A stretch of 64,000 nt of DNA from Leclercia pneumoniae (GTDB lineage Bacteria; Pseudomonadota; Gammaproteobacteria; Enterobacterales; Enterobacteriaceae): assembly GCF_017348915.1 (NCBI RefSeq), contig NZ_CP071383.1, positions 2,542,001-2,606,000 of the forward strand, in the 5' to 3' direction. How positions within the stretch are numbered: position 1 is the first letter of the stretch; each line of letters begins with the position of its first letter. Positions 18,766-27,402 of this stretch are shown here, in pieces. The position numbers were made by a program, and so were the translations under genes. The notes under the pieces were generated by a model. The model had not been told where the DNA came from. It saw only the letters and a list, made by a program, of their open reading frames with translations, and made no database searches.

Positions 18766-20364
18766 ATGCAAACTGCGCAAAGGATAATCACCCATTATCG
18801 TCGAAAACGCCTCGCGGTTTGCGTGGTGGTTGCGGTTCTCACCCTGATTACGACCCTTGGCATCCGCTTTATTTCGCAACGTAATCTTAACCAGCACCGT
18901 ACTGTCGCCTTTGTCACCCACGCCGTCGAGGCGCTGGATAAAATTTTGCTGCCGTTGCAAGCCAGCCGTGAAGCGCTGCTGCCGCTGGTAGGACGTCCAT
19001 GCCTTTCTACCCACTTGCTGTTGCGCCGACATGCCGCCATCCTGCAGACCGTGCGCACGATCGGGCTGGTTAAAGACGGAATCCTTTACTGTTCCAGTAT
19101 TTTTGGTCAACGCGATGTACCTGTTCGCCAACTCCAACCTGCGCTTCCCTTCCCGGAACCTTTACTGGTGCTCTCGACGGATCGGTCACTGCTGCATGGT
19201 AGCCCCATTCTGATCCAGTGGTATCCGCTGCCTGGTAACAGCCAGAACGGGGTCATGGAGGGGGTCAATATCGATCTGATTGCCCGCATGATCCTCGAAC
19301 CGCAAGCCCCCCTGATTAACGAAGTTACCCTGAGCGTAGGCAATAAACACCTGCGTTACGGATCGAATGTCTCTGATACCCTGACACACAATGCTGGCGA
19401 CAAAATTTATCGCCAGCCGTCGGGTAATTTCCCCTTTTCCATCACCGTCAGCGGCCCGGGCCCTACGGCATTAGCGTTAAAGGAGCTTCCTGGCCAGTTG
19501 CCGCTGGCTCTGCTGTTAAGCCTGCTACTGGGCTATATCGCCTGGCTGGCCACCGCAAACAGGATGAGCTTTACCTGGGAGATAAATCTCGGCCTTGCCG
19601 CCCGCGAATTTGAGCTGTTCTGCCAGCCGCTGATGAATGCGCGTAATCAGGAGTGCGTCGGCGTGGAGATCCTGCTGCGCTGGAATAATCCGCGCCAGGG
19701 GTGGATCTCCCCTGACGTGTTTATCCCCCTGGCTGAGGAACACAATCTGATTATTCCCCTCACCCGCTATGTCATCACGGAAACCGTACGCCAGCTGACG
19801 GTATTCCCGGCGGATCCTGGCTTCCATATCGGAATCAATGTTGCCGCCAGCCATTTCCGCCATGGCGTGCTACTGCGTGACCTGAATCACCACTGGTTTA
19901 ACGCCCGCCCTGTACAACAGCTCATAATTGAACTGACCGAGCGCGATGCCCTGCTGGACGTGGATTGCCGTCTGGTACGGGAATTACACCGAAAAGAGGT
20001 CAAACTGGCGATTGATGATTTTGGCACCGGGAATTGCTCGCTCTCATGGCTGGAAAAGCTGCATCCGGATGTGCTGAAAATTGATAAGTCATTTACGGCT
20101 GCGATAGGGACAGACGCGGTGAACTCTACCGTGACCGATATCATTATTGCCCTTGCACAGCGGTTGAACATTGAACTGGTGGCAGAAGGGGTAGAAACCC
20201 CTGAACAAGCGCGTCATCTTCGCCAGCGCGGGGTGCACATTTTGCAGGGATATTTTTATGCGCGACCGATGCCGCTAAGAGACTTTCCGGGGTGGCTGGC
20301 GGGGAGTTCGCCCCCGCCAGCGCCGCATAACGGGCAGATCATGCCCGCGATGCCGCTACATTAA
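18766..20364 (+). CDS. pdeD: cyclic-di-GMP phosphodiesterase PdeD (YoaD)
   Basis: The protein is 532 residues from the ATG at 18766 (MQTAQRIITHYRRKR), the E. coli length. TM1 is at about 17-36, a periplasmic CSS-motif sensor domain follows with its conserved Cys and the LYCSS motif, TM2 is at about 245-262, then a cytoplasmic EAL domain. Catalytic EAL landmarks are VEILLRWNNP, AIDDFGTGN, LKIDKSF and VAEGVETPEQA, so the enzyme should be active. It lowers c-di-GMP, with DsbA/DsbB-linked redox control of CSS proteins known in the family. It abuts the stop of convergent yoaE with no gap. Confidence 0.95.
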   Translation: MQTAQRIITHYRRKRLAVCVVVAVLTLITTLGIRFISQRNLNQHRTVAFVTHAVEALDKILLPLQASREALLPLVGRPCLSTHLLLRRHAAILQTVRTIGLVKDGILYCSSIFGQRDVPVRQLQPALPFPEPLLVLSTDRSLLHGSPILIQWYPLPGNSQNGVMEGVNIDLIARMILEPQAPLINEVTLSVGNKHLRYGSNVSDTLTHNAGDKIYRQPSGNFPFSITVSGPGPTALALKELPGQLPLALLLSLLLGYIAWLATANRMSFTWEINLGLAAREFELFCQPLMNARNQECVGVEILLRWNNPRQGWISPDVFIPLAEEHNLIIPLTRYVITETVRQLTVFPADPGFHIGINVAASHFRHGVLLRDLNHHWFNARPVQQLIIELTERDALLDVDCRLVRELHRKEVKLAIDDFGTGNCSLSWLEKLHPDVLKIDKSFTAAIGTDAVNSTVTDIIIALAQRLNIELVAEGVETPEQARHLRQRGVHILQGYFYARPMPLRDFPGWLAGSSPPPAPHNGQIMPAMPLH

Positions 20365-21924
20365 TTACTCGTCTTCTTCGTGCTCTGACTGCTCTTTAAC
20401 AATACGCACCAGATCCACGCGGTAGTCGTTCGCCGTCACAATGGTGATCTTCAGCGGCGGCAGTTCCAGAACATCACCGGTACGCGGGATCTGACCATTA
20501 ATGGCAATGACCAGACCGGCTACGGTGGCGATATCGTCATCATGATTAGTCAGGTGCTCCAGCCCCAGCGTGTGTTGCAGCGCATGCAGGTCGGTGGCGC
20601 CTTTTACCAGCCAGCCGTCGTTATCGGCAACAATTTCCGGCGTTTCGTCGGCATCCGGGAACTCACCGGCAATCGCCTCCAGCACGTCCAGCGGCGTAAC
20701 CAGCCCCTGAACCACACCAAACTCGTTGGTCACAATAACAAAGCTACCGCGAGCACGACGCAATACGCCCAGCAGGTTAATCGGGTCGAGCGTTTCCGGT
20801 ACCACAATGGCCGGCGATGCGGCGGCTATGGCCTCGACATCTACACCCTCTTCCAGCGCAACCAGAAGCTCTTTAGCACGTACCACACCGATAATTTCAT
20901 CCAGCTCGCCGCGACACACCGGGAACAGACTGTGTGGCGAAGAGAGCAGTTGCTGGCGGATTTCATCCATGCTCAGGCTGGCGTCAACCCAACTGATTTC
21001 ACCGCGGGGCGTCATGATGCCACGCAGAGAGCGGGAGGCGAGCGACAGTACGCCGTTAATCATGTAGCGCTCTTCTTCAACAAAAGCACCTTCGGGTACC
21101 GGCACCGTCACATGGTTTTCGCTCTCCGGCTGAACCGTTGCCTGGCGACGACCGCCCATCAGACGCAAGATGGCATCCGCAGTACGCGCACGCAACGGCT
21201 GGTTAGATTGCTGACGAATGAAGTTACGTCGCGCAACCTGGTTGAAGAACTCAATGATGATCGAGAAGCCAATCGCCGCGTACAGATAACCTTTCGGAAT
21301 ATGGAAGCCGAAACCTTCTGCGACCAGGCTCAAACCAATCATCAGCAGGAAGCTCAGACAGAGCACCACCACCGTCGGGTGTTCGTTGACGAATCGCGTC
21401 AGCGGTTTCGAGGCCAACAACATCACCGCCATGGCAATGACCACCGCGGCCATCATGACCGGAAGATGGTTTACCATACCCACTGCGGTAATGACCGCAT
21501 CCAGGGAGAAGACCGCATCCAGCACCACAATCTGCATTACCACAACCCAGAAGCTGGCGTAGCCTTTACCATGCCCGCCATCATGCTGCCTGTTTTCAAG
21601 CCGTTCGTGTAGCTCGGTCGTGGCTTTGAAGAGAAGGAATAGTCCCCCCACCAGCATGATCAGGTCGCGTCCAGAGAAGGTAAAATCCCACACGCTGAAG
21701 AGCGGTTTGGTGAGCGTAACCATCCACGAAATAACGGAAAGCAGCGCAAGACGCATAATCAGCGCCAGCGACAGGCCGATAAGGCGTGCTTTGTCACGTT
21801 GTTTAGGCGGCAGCTTGTCCGCAAGAATGGCAATAAACACCAGGTTGTCGATGCCGAGCACAATCTCGAGCACCACCAGCGTGAGAAGCCCCACCCAGAT
21901 TTGCGGGTCCATTAAGAATTCCAT
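20365..21924 (-). CDS. yoaE: TerC/CorC inner-membrane protein YoaE
   Basis: The protein is 519 residues from the ATG at 21924 (GCAGGAGCTTGTC upstream). The N-terminal TerC domain has about seven membrane helices ([36 protein letters not shown]), followed by two CBS domains (about 300-425) and a CorC/HlyC transporter-associated domain at the C-terminus. The TerC family is tied to metal export (manganese in Alx and relatives); the substrate of YoaE is not established. A separate 31-codon proline-rich ORF with its own ribosome site lies 69 bp upstream, suggesting translational control. Confidence 0.93.
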   Translation of the reverse strand: MEFLMDPQIWVGLLTLVVLEIVLGIDNLVFIAILADKLPPKQRDKARLIGLSLALIMRLALLSVISWMVTLTKPLFSVWDFTFSGRDLIMLVGGLFLLFKATTELHERLENRQHDGGHGKGYASFWVVVMQIVVLDAVFSLDAVITAVGMVNHLPVMMAAVVIAMAVMLLASKPLTRFVNEHPTVVVLCLSFLLMIGLSLVAEGFGFHIPKGYLYAAIGFSIIIEFFNQVARRNFIRQQSNQPLRARTADAILRLMGGRRQATVQPESENHVTVPVPEGAFVEEERYMINGVLSLASRSLRGIMTPRGEISWVDASLSMDEIRQQLLSSPHSLFPVCRGELDEIIGVVRAKELLVALEEGVDVEAIAAASPAIVVPETLDPINLLGVLRRARGSFVIVTNEFGVVQGLVTPLDVLEAIAGEFPDADETPEIVADNDGWLVKGATDLHALQHTLGLEHLTNHDDDIATVAGLVIAINGQIPRTGDVLELPPLKITIVTANDYRVDLVRIVKEQSEHEEDE

Positions 21925-21993
21925 GACAAGCTCCTGCTGAAGGAATGACAAAACGGCGCCGCGTTAGAAACGGGCGAAGCGGTAAAAGACGAT

Positions 21994-22089
21994 TTAAGTG
22001 TGTGGCGAGAATCGCCGGTGAGGCTGATCCAAAGGGATCGGGTAGGTGACTGACGTCGGTGACGGTCCATACAGTGGGCTATAGCCCAT
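21994..22089 (-). CDS. putative proline-rich leader peptide of yoaE, 31 aa
   Basis: The coding strand shows CAGGAGTA directly before ATG, then 31 codons and TAA. Seven of the residues are proline (positions 5, 9, 11, 17, 19, 23, 29), starting MGYSPLYGPSP. The start codon lies inside a perfect 14-bp palindrome (TGGGCTATAGCCCA, 22075-22088) that could hide the ribosome site. Proline-codon-rich leaders (MgtL, CorL) control Mg transport genes in related bacteria by ribosome stalling. The stop is 69 nt before yoaE. E. coli is reported to have a small ORF before yoaE too; I cannot confirm that it is the same one. Confidence 0.5.
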   Translation of the reverse strand: MGYSPLYGPSPTSVTYPIPLDQPHRRFSPHT

Positions 22090-22241
22090 TACTCCTGACA
22101 ATTAAACGGAAGGTAAACATATCAGAGACATGAGCTTTAAGGCAAAGATTTACTTTCCTTTGCAAACAGATGTTACCGTCTCCATTTCGCGCCGCAAATT
22201 ATCCAACACGCTAAAGCTAAATTACGGATCTTCATCACATA

Positions 22242-22269
22242 AATTATTTTTTCACTGTCTAAAATAATT
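22242..22269. promoter_or_regulatory. putative Mlc/NagC operator of manXYZ
   Basis: AATTATTTT (22242-22250) and AAAATAATT (22261-22269) are a perfect inverted repeat with a 10-bp centre, matching the AT-rich arms of Mlc/NagC sites that control manX in E. coli. A half CRP site (ATCACA) lies directly upstream. The rest of 21925-22387 holds the yoaE leader ORF and manX promoter region. Confidence 0.55.
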
Positions 22270-22387
22270 CGCTGAAGTCTGAGTTAGTTCTACTCTAACC
22301 CTTATCTGAATCGATTCGCTGTAATGAACACGATTTATGATGCCCTCGTCACACAGGTGCATAAACGATAATAAATGGAGGTAGCAA

Positions 22388-23350
22388 GTGACCATTGCTA
22401 TTGTAATAGGCACACATGGTTGGGCTGCAGAGCAGTTACTCAAAACAGCAGAGATGTTGCTTGGCGAGCAGGAAAATGTTGGCTGGATCGATTTCGTGCC
22501 CGGCGAAAACGCCGAAACATTAATCGAGAAATACACGGCTCAACTTGAAAAGCTCGATACCCGCAGCGGCGTGCTGTTTCTCGTCGATACATGGGGTGGC
22601 AGTCCGTTCAACGCCGCCAGCCGCATTGTCGTCGATAAAGAGCACCATGAAGTCGTGGCTGGCGTTAACATTCCGATGCTTGTCGAAACGCTGATGGCGC
22701 GTGACGATAACCCGAGCTTTGACGAACTGGTAGCACTGGCGGTAGAAACCGGCCGCGAAGGCGTGAAAGCGTTGAAAGCTCAGCCAGTAGAGAAACCCGC
22801 GCCGGTGGCGGCAGCGCCGAAAGCGGCAACGCCTGCCAAACCGATGGGGCCAAATGATTATATGGTTATCGGCCTTGCCCGTATCGATGACCGTTTAATT
22901 CACGGCCAGGTGGCAACGCGCTGGACCAAAGAAACCAACGTACAACGCATTATCGTCGTCAGCGATGAAGTTGCCGCAGACACCGTCCGCAAAACCCTTC
23001 TTACCCAGGTCGCTCCACCGGGCGTAACCGCTCACGTGGTGGACGTTGCCAAAATGATCCGCGTTTACAACAACCCGAAATATGCGGGTGAACGCGTCAT
23101 GCTTCTGTTTACTAACCCGACAGACGTTGAGCGTCTTGTTGAAGGCGGCGTGAAAATCACCTCCGTCAACATCGGTGGTATGGCTTTCCGTCAGAGGAAA
23201 ACGCAGGTCAACAACGCGATTTCAGTCGATGAAAAAGATATCGAAGCCTTCAATAAACTGAATGCACGCGGTATCGAGCTGGAAGCCCGTAAGGTTTCTA
23301 CCGATCAGAGACTGAAAATGATGGACTTGATCGGCAAAGTTGGGAAATAA
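22388..23350 (+). CDS. manX: mannose PTS EIIAB component
   Basis: The protein is 320 residues from a GTG start (ATGGAGGTAGCAA upstream). EIIA domain: H10 in IGTHGW is the phospho-acceptor from HPr. An Ala/Pro hinge (about 132-155) leads to EIIB with H172 (DDRLIHGQVATRW). It relays phosphate to mannose, glucose, glucosamine and other hexoses entering through ManYZ. It is three residues shorter than the E. coli 323 in the hinge. First gene of manXYZ. Confidence 0.97.
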   Translation: MTIAIVIGTHGWAAEQLLKTAEMLLGEQENVGWIDFVPGENAETLIEKYTAQLEKLDTRSGVLFLVDTWGGSPFNAASRIVVDKEHHEVVAGVNIPMLVETLMARDDNPSFDELVALAVETGREGVKALKAQPVEKPAPVAAAPKAATPAKPMGPNDYMVIGLARIDDRLIHGQVATRWTKETNVQRIIVVSDEVAADTVRKTLLTQVAPPGVTAHVVDVAKMIRVYNNPKYAGERVMLLFTNPTDVERLVEGGVKITSVNIGGMAFRQRKTQVNNAISVDEKDIEAFNKLNARGIELEARKVSTDQRLKMMDLIGKVGK

Positions 23351-23397
23351 CCCGGCGCTGATTTTTCACACAAAGCTTATGTTATAGGAGAAGTACA

Positions 23398-24198
23398 ATG
23401 GAGATTACCACTCTTCAGATTGTGCTGGTGTTCATCGTCGCGTGTATTGCGGGTATGGAATCCGTACTTGATGAATTTCAGTTTCACCGTCCGTTGGTCG
23501 CCTGTACCTTAATTGGTGCCGTTCTTGGCGATATGAAAACCGGTATTATCATCGGTGGTACCCTGGAAATGATCGCCCTGGGCTGGATGAACATCGGTGC
23601 GGCCGTTGCCCCGGATGCGGCCCTCGCCTCCATCATCTCTACCGTTCTGGTTATTGCCGGGCACCAAAGTATCGGCGCCGGTATCGCGCTGGCTATTCCA
23701 CTGGCCGCGGCAGGCCAGGTTCTGACCATCATTGTTCGTACTATCACCGTCGCCTTCCAGCACGCTGCCGATAAGGCGGCGGATAACGGCAACCTGACGG
23801 CACTCTCATGGATCCACGTTTCATCCCTGTTCCTGCAGGCGATGCGTATCGCAATCCCGGCGGTTATCGTTGCTATCTCTGTCGGTACCAGCGAAGTGCA
23901 GAGCATGCTGAACGCCATTCCAGAAGTGGTGACCGGAGGTCTGAACATCGCCGGTGGCATGATCGTTGTGGTCGGTTATGCGATGGTTATCAACATGATG
24001 CGTGCAGGCTACCTGATGCCGTTCTTCTACCTCGGCTTCGTGACCGCGGCGTTTACTAACTTCAACCTGGTTGCTCTGGGTGTGATTGGCGCCGTCATGG
24101 CGATTCTCTACATTCAGTTGAGCCCGAAATACAACCGCGTAGCGGGTGCACCAGCGCAGGCGGCTGGTACTAACGATCTCGATAACGAACTGGACTAA
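23398..24198 (+). CDS. manY: mannose PTS permease EIIC
   Basis: The protein is 266 residues and highly hydrophobic with about eight to nine membrane helices. It is the EIIC subunit that forms the sugar channel with ManZ; it is also the receptor for phage lambda DNA entry and several bacteriocins in related species. AGGAGAAGTACA precedes the ATG. It is 47 bp after manX and 12 bp before manZ. Confidence 0.97.
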   Translation: MEITTLQIVLVFIVACIAGMESVLDEFQFHRPLVACTLIGAVLGDMKTGIIIGGTLEMIALGWMNIGAAVAPDAALASIISTVLVIAGHQSIGAGIALAIPLAAAGQVLTIIVRTITVAFQHAADKAADNGNLTALSWIHVSSLFLQAMRIAIPAVIVAISVGTSEVQSMLNAIPEVVTGGLNIAGGMIVVVGYAMVINMMRAGYLMPFFYLGFVTAAFTNFNLVALGVIGAVMAILYIQLSPKYNRVAGAPAQAAGTNDLDNELD

Positions 24199-24210
24199 CA
24201 GGTGAGCGAC

Positions 24211-25062
24211 ATGGTTGATATGACTAAAACTACCCCAGAGAAGAAACTGACTCCGGGCGATATTCGTGGCGTGTTCATCCGTTCAAACCTGTTCCAGGGT
24301 TCGTGGAACTTCGAACGTATGCAGGCGCTGGGCTTCTGCTTCTCAATGGTGCCGGCGATTAAACGCCTGTATCCAGAAAATAATGAAGCACGACGTCAGG
24401 CAATTAAACGTCACCTGGAATTCTTCAACACCCATCCGTATGTTGCCGCCCCGGTTCTGGGCGTGACTCTGGCGATGGAAGAGCAGCGTGCGAACGGCGC
24501 AGAGATTGACGATGGTGCCATCAACGGTATCAAAGTGGGTCTGATGGGGCCGCTGGCGGGCGTGGGTGACCCGATCTTCTGGGGTACGGTGCGTCCAGTC
24601 TTCGCCGCGCTTGGCGCCGGTATTGCGATGAGCGGTAGCCTGCTTGGTCCACTGCTGTTCTTCATTCTTTTTAACCTTGTCCGCCTGGCAACCCGTTACT
24701 ACGGCGTGGCTTATGGCTATCGTAAAGGCGTGGACATTGTTAAGGATATGGGCGGCGGCTTCCTGCAAAAACTGACCGAGGGGGCCTCCATTCTCGGCCT
24801 GTTTGTGATGGGCGCGCTGGTTAACAAATGGACGCACGTTAACATCCCGCTGGTGGTCTCTACCATCACCGGTCAGGATGGTCAGACGCGCGTGACCACG
24901 GTGCAAACCATCCTTGACCAGCTGATGCCTGGCCTGGTTCCGCTGCTGTTGACCTTCGCTTGTATGTGGCTTCTGCGTAAGAAAGTTAACCCACTGTGGA
25001 TTATCGTTGGCTTCTTTGTCATCGGTATCGCGGGCTATGCTGTTGGCCTGCTGGGTCTGTAA
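24211..25062 (+). CDS. manZ: mannose PTS permease EIID
   Basis: The protein is 283 residues from the ATG at 24211, which has AGGTGA 5 nt upstream; an in-frame GTG at 24202 would add three residues and is the alternative. The EIID family is shown by RGVFIRSNLFQGSWNFERMQ and GLMGPLAGVGDPIFWGTVRP. It is a membrane subunit that works with ManY in hexose uptake and phosphorylation. It is the last gene of manXYZ, followed by a GC-rich terminator. Confidence 0.95.
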   Translation: MVDMTKTTPEKKLTPGDIRGVFIRSNLFQGSWNFERMQALGFCFSMVPAIKRLYPENNEARRQAIKRHLEFFNTHPYVAAPVLGVTLAMEEQRANGAEIDDGAINGIKVGLMGPLAGVGDPIFWGTVRPVFAALGAGIAMSGSLLGPLLFFILFNLVRLATRYYGVAYGYRKGVDIVKDMGGGFLQKLTEGASILGLFVMGALVNKWTHVNIPLVVSTITGQDGQTRVTTVQTILDQLMPGLVPLLLTFACMWLLRKKVNPLWIIVGFFVIGIAGYAVGLLGL

Positions 25063-25077
25063 GACGTTGCGTTAAAC

Positions 25078-25104
25078 GCCGGGGGCTTGCCCCCGGCTTT
25101 TTTT
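25078..25104 (+). terminator. manXYZ terminator
   Basis: GCCGGGGG / CCCCCGGC with loop CTTG is followed by seven T; a textbook intrinsic terminator. Confidence 0.9.
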
Positions 25105-25117
25105 ATCTGGAGGATGA

Positions 25118-25576
25118 ATGACGATCACGGACATCGTACTGGTTTTTTTTATTGTTGCACTTCTGGCTTATGCCATCTACGACGAATGGATCATGCCGCG
25201 ACGTCATGGCGCGACGCTGCTGTCTATCCCCCTGCTACGTCGCGGCCGCGTTGATGCCTTTATCTTTGCCGGCCTGCTGGTGATTCTGATTTATAACAAC
25301 GTAATGAACGGCGGTGCATTATTAACCACATGGTTATTATGTGCGCTGGCATTAATGGCGATCTATCTGTTCTGGATCCGGGCGCCCAAAATCCTCTTCA
25401 AAAAGGATGGGTTCTTTTTCGCCAATGTATGGATAGAATATAACCGTATTAAAGAGATGAATTTATCGGAAGATGGCGTGCTGGTGATGCAATTAGAACA
25501 GCGGCGTCTGCTCATTCGGGTACGGAATATAGACGACCTGGAAAAGATATACAAATTACTTGTTAAAACTCAATAA
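25118..25576 (+). CDS. yobD: inner-membrane protein YobD (DUF986)
   Basis: The protein is 152 residues, the same as E. coli. Three membrane helices are at about residues 4-20, 46-62 and 68-86, followed by a cytoplasmic domain ([20 protein letters not shown]). The function is unknown; the UPF0266 family. It lies directly after the manZ terminator with its own GGAGG ribosome site. Confidence 0.93.
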   Translation: MTITDIVLVFFIVALLAYAIYDEWIMPRRHGATLLSIPLLRRGRVDAFIFAGLLVILIYNNVMNGGALLTTWLLCALALMAIYLFWIRAPKILFKKDGFFFANVWIEYNRIKEMNLSEDGVLVMQLEQRRLLIRVRNIDDLEKIYKLLVKTQ

Positions 25577-25581
25577 CTTGA

Positions 25582-25603
25582 AATTATAGCACTGGCTATA
25601 TTT
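25582..25603. promoter_or_regulatory. putative MntR box 1 upstream of mntP
   Basis: ATAGC (6 bp) GCTAT flanked by AATT and ATTT matches the MntR palindrome of E. coli mntH/mntP (AAACATAGC...GCTATGTTT). MntR with Mn activates mntP in E. coli. Confidence 0.7.
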
Positions 25604-25622
25604 GGACTGATTTTCTCCGCAC

Positions 25623-25644
25623 AATTATAGCCAAAGCTATATTA
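25623..25644. promoter_or_regulatory. putative MntR box 2 upstream of mntP
   Basis: This is a second palindrome (AATTATAGC, then GCTATATTA), 41 bp centre-to-centre from box 1, about four helical turns, so both lie on the same DNA face. Confidence 0.7.
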
Positions 25645-25692
25645 GACAATAAAATCCACTTATATTTATTAACGTTATTCTCACCAATAAAC

Positions 25693-25711
25693 TCAAATGA
25701 AAATCGTTATC
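25693..25711. promoter_or_regulatory. putative Fur box upstream of mntP
   Basis: TCAAATGAAAATCGTTATC matches 14 of 19 positions of the Fur consensus (GATAATGATAATCATTATC). It lies between the MntR boxes and the riboswitch. Confidence 0.4.
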
Positions 25712-25769
25712 AAGAAGTTAGTGAAATTATAATTCCTGAATATTGTTTTAACGGCTAAAAATATGTTAA

Positions 25770-25920
25770 GGTTGCGCCCGTCGTTGGGGAGTAGCCGATT
25801 TCCTTTCAAGGAAATGTACGTGTCAACATACTCGTTGCAAAACGTGGCACGTACGGACAGTTCATATCAGAACTGTCAGGCGAGACCATAGATACATCTA
25901 CTGCTGTTTACTGGGGGCAG
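25770..25920 (+). ncRNA. yybP-ykoY manganese riboswitch in the mntP leader
   Basis: The leader carries the conserved Mn-binding elements: GGGGAGTAGCC at 25786-25796, a long variable hairpin (TACGTG...CACGTA), and the downstream CATCTACTGC segment that completes the second loop. The layout is that of the E. coli mntP leader. Mn binding to the two internal loops frees the ribosome site. The GGGGG that would be exposed is at the 3' end and serves a start at 25923 or 25925. Confidence 0.9.
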
Positions 25921-25922
25921 TG

Positions 25923-25961
25923 ATGTGTCATATGGAGATCCCGGTCTGGACGCACTTATGA
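25923..25961 (+). CDS. possible 12-codon ORF coupling the riboswitch to mntP
   Basis: ATG at 25923 sits 5 nt after the GGGGG freed by the riboswitch. It encodes [12 protein letters not shown] and its TGA (25959-25961) overlaps the mntP ATG (25958) as ATGA. mntP itself has only a weak GGA upstream. This looks like a translational-coupling cistron. The alternative is that MntP starts at the GTG at 25925 with an 11-residue extension. Confidence 0.4.
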   Translation: MCHMEIPVWTHL

Positions 25962-26524
25962 ATTTCTCAGCAACACTTCTACTGGCCTTTGGCATGTCGA
26001 TGGACGCATTTGCGGCCTCGATGGGGAAAGGCGCCACCCTGCATAAACCTAAATTCTCTGAAGCACTGCGCACTGGCCTTATCTTTGGCGCAATCGAAAC
26101 CCTGACGCCGCTTATCGGCTGGGGTTTGGGTATGCTGGCAAGCCAGGTTGTGCTGGAGTGGAATCACTGGATCGCCTTTGTGCTGCTGGTCTTCCTCGGT
26201 GGGCGTATGGTCATTGAAGGTTTTCGCAACGAGCGTTGTGAAGATGACGCGCCGGTTCGCCGTCACGGCTTCTGGCTGCTGGTGACTACCGCGATTGCCA
26301 CCAGCCTGGATGCGATGGCGGTGGGCGTCGGTCTGGCATTTCTGCAGGTTAATATTATCGCCACCGCCCTGGCCATTGGCTGTGCGACATTCATCATGTC
26401 AACGCTGGGGATGATGATCGGTCGGTATATTGGCCCGCTGTTGGGTAAACGGGCCGAAATTCTGGGAGGCGTTGTACTGATAGGTATTGGTGTACAAATC
26501 CTCTGGAGCCACTTCGCAGGTTAA
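25958..26524 (+). CDS. mntP: manganese efflux pump MntP
   Basis: The protein is 188 residues from the ATG at 25958, matching E. coli MntP. Two homologous halves of three helices each carry the repeated [18 protein letters not shown] and [19 protein letters not shown] motifs whose Asp residues line the Mn path. It exports Mn(II) and protects against Mn toxicity. It is regulated by MntR-like boxes and a Mn riboswitch upstream. It overlaps the stop of convergent rlmA by 4 nt. Confidence 0.95.
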   Translation: MNFSATLLLAFGMSMDAFAASMGKGATLHKPKFSEALRTGLIFGAIETLTPLIGWGLGMLASQVVLEWNHWIAFVLLVFLGGRMVIEGFRNERCEDDAPVRRHGFWLLVTTAIATSLDAMAVGVGLAFLQVNIIATALAIGCATFIMSTLGMMIGRYIGPLLGKRAEILGGVVLIGIGVQILWSHFAG

Positions 26525-27336
26525 TCGACACGCTGCCAGCAGTGGATGCTGAAATCCGTCTGGCAACGGAATACCTTCTCGTTCTTTAATGCGTCCCACA
26601 CCGCCGGTTTTGCACGCCAGGCAAACGGCGTCATCTGTAACAAGGCTACCGCCTCTTCTCCGCTCAGGTTCATCTCATACCCGAGTTCTTGCTCATCAGC
26701 CAGTCGGAAACCGCTCAGTTGCTCAGAATGCGGAGCGTGAAGCTGTACCTCATCGTAAATCAGACCTTTCAGCTCCATCAGATGGCGTGGCCCTGGCGTC
26801 ACGGTGATCACCCAACCCCCTGCTTTCACCACTCGCGCCAACTCTTCGCCTTTGCACGGGGCATAGATGCGGATAACCGCGTCCATGCTGTTATCGTTAA
26901 ACGGCAAGCGATGGCTGGAGGCCACACAAAAAGTCACGGCAGGGTAGCGTTTGGCGGCAGCGCGAATAGCGACCTTAGAAACATCGAGGCCAAACGTGCT
27001 TGCCCCCTTTTGCCGGGCGATATCTGCAAACGCGGCGGTGTAATAGCCTTCACCACAGCCGATATCCAGAATCGTGGCGGCGTTATCTGCCAGTTTCGTT
27101 GTCAGCAAGTGCCCAACCCGGTCGCGCAGCGGCTGATAATGGCTGGCGTCCAGGAAAGCCCGGCGTGCCTGCATCATCTCTGCGCTGTCACCCGGATCTT
27201 TAGAGCGTTTATGCTGTACCGGCAGCAAGTTAACATACCCCTCTTTCGCCAAATCGTAGCGGTGCCCCTGTGGGCAGGCATAGCTTTTATCGGTTAGCAC
27301 CAGCGGCGCGTGGCAAAGTGGACAACAGAAGGACAT
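26521..27336 (-). CDS. rlmA: 23S rRNA m1G745 methyltransferase
   Basis: The protein is 271 residues from the ATG at 27336 (GGAGTTACC upstream). The N-terminal zinc finger has the Cys pair in CPLC and a Cys/His pair in CPQGHR; the Rossmann methyltransferase core has [18 protein letters not shown] and [17 protein letters not shown]. It methylates N1 of G745 in helix 35 of 23S rRNA. It is two residues longer than in E. coli. It reads in the same direction as the PBP gene upstream. Confidence 0.96.
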   Translation of the reverse strand: MSFCCPLCHAPLVLTDKSYACPQGHRYDLAKEGYVNLLPVQHKRSKDPGDSAEMMQARRAFLDASHYQPLRDRVGHLLTTKLADNAATILDIGCGEGYYTAAFADIARQKGASTFGLDVSKVAIRAAAKRYPAVTFCVASSHRLPFNDNSMDAVIRIYAPCKGEELARVVKAGGWVITVTPGPRHLMELKGLIYDEVQLHAPHSEQLSGFRLADEQELGYEMNLSGEEAVALLQMTPFAWRAKPAVWDALKNEKVFRCQTDFSIHCWQRVD

Positions 27337-27402
27337 GGTAACTCCGGGCAATCGTAAAGGGCGAGAGTTTACCGCTAATTGCCCGGTTATAAAACGCCTG
27401 AC

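Noticed and set aside
22324-22371. 15-codon ORF in the manX leader ending in TAATAA
   Set aside because: No Shine-Dalgarno sequence upstream of its ATG; chance occurrence is likely.
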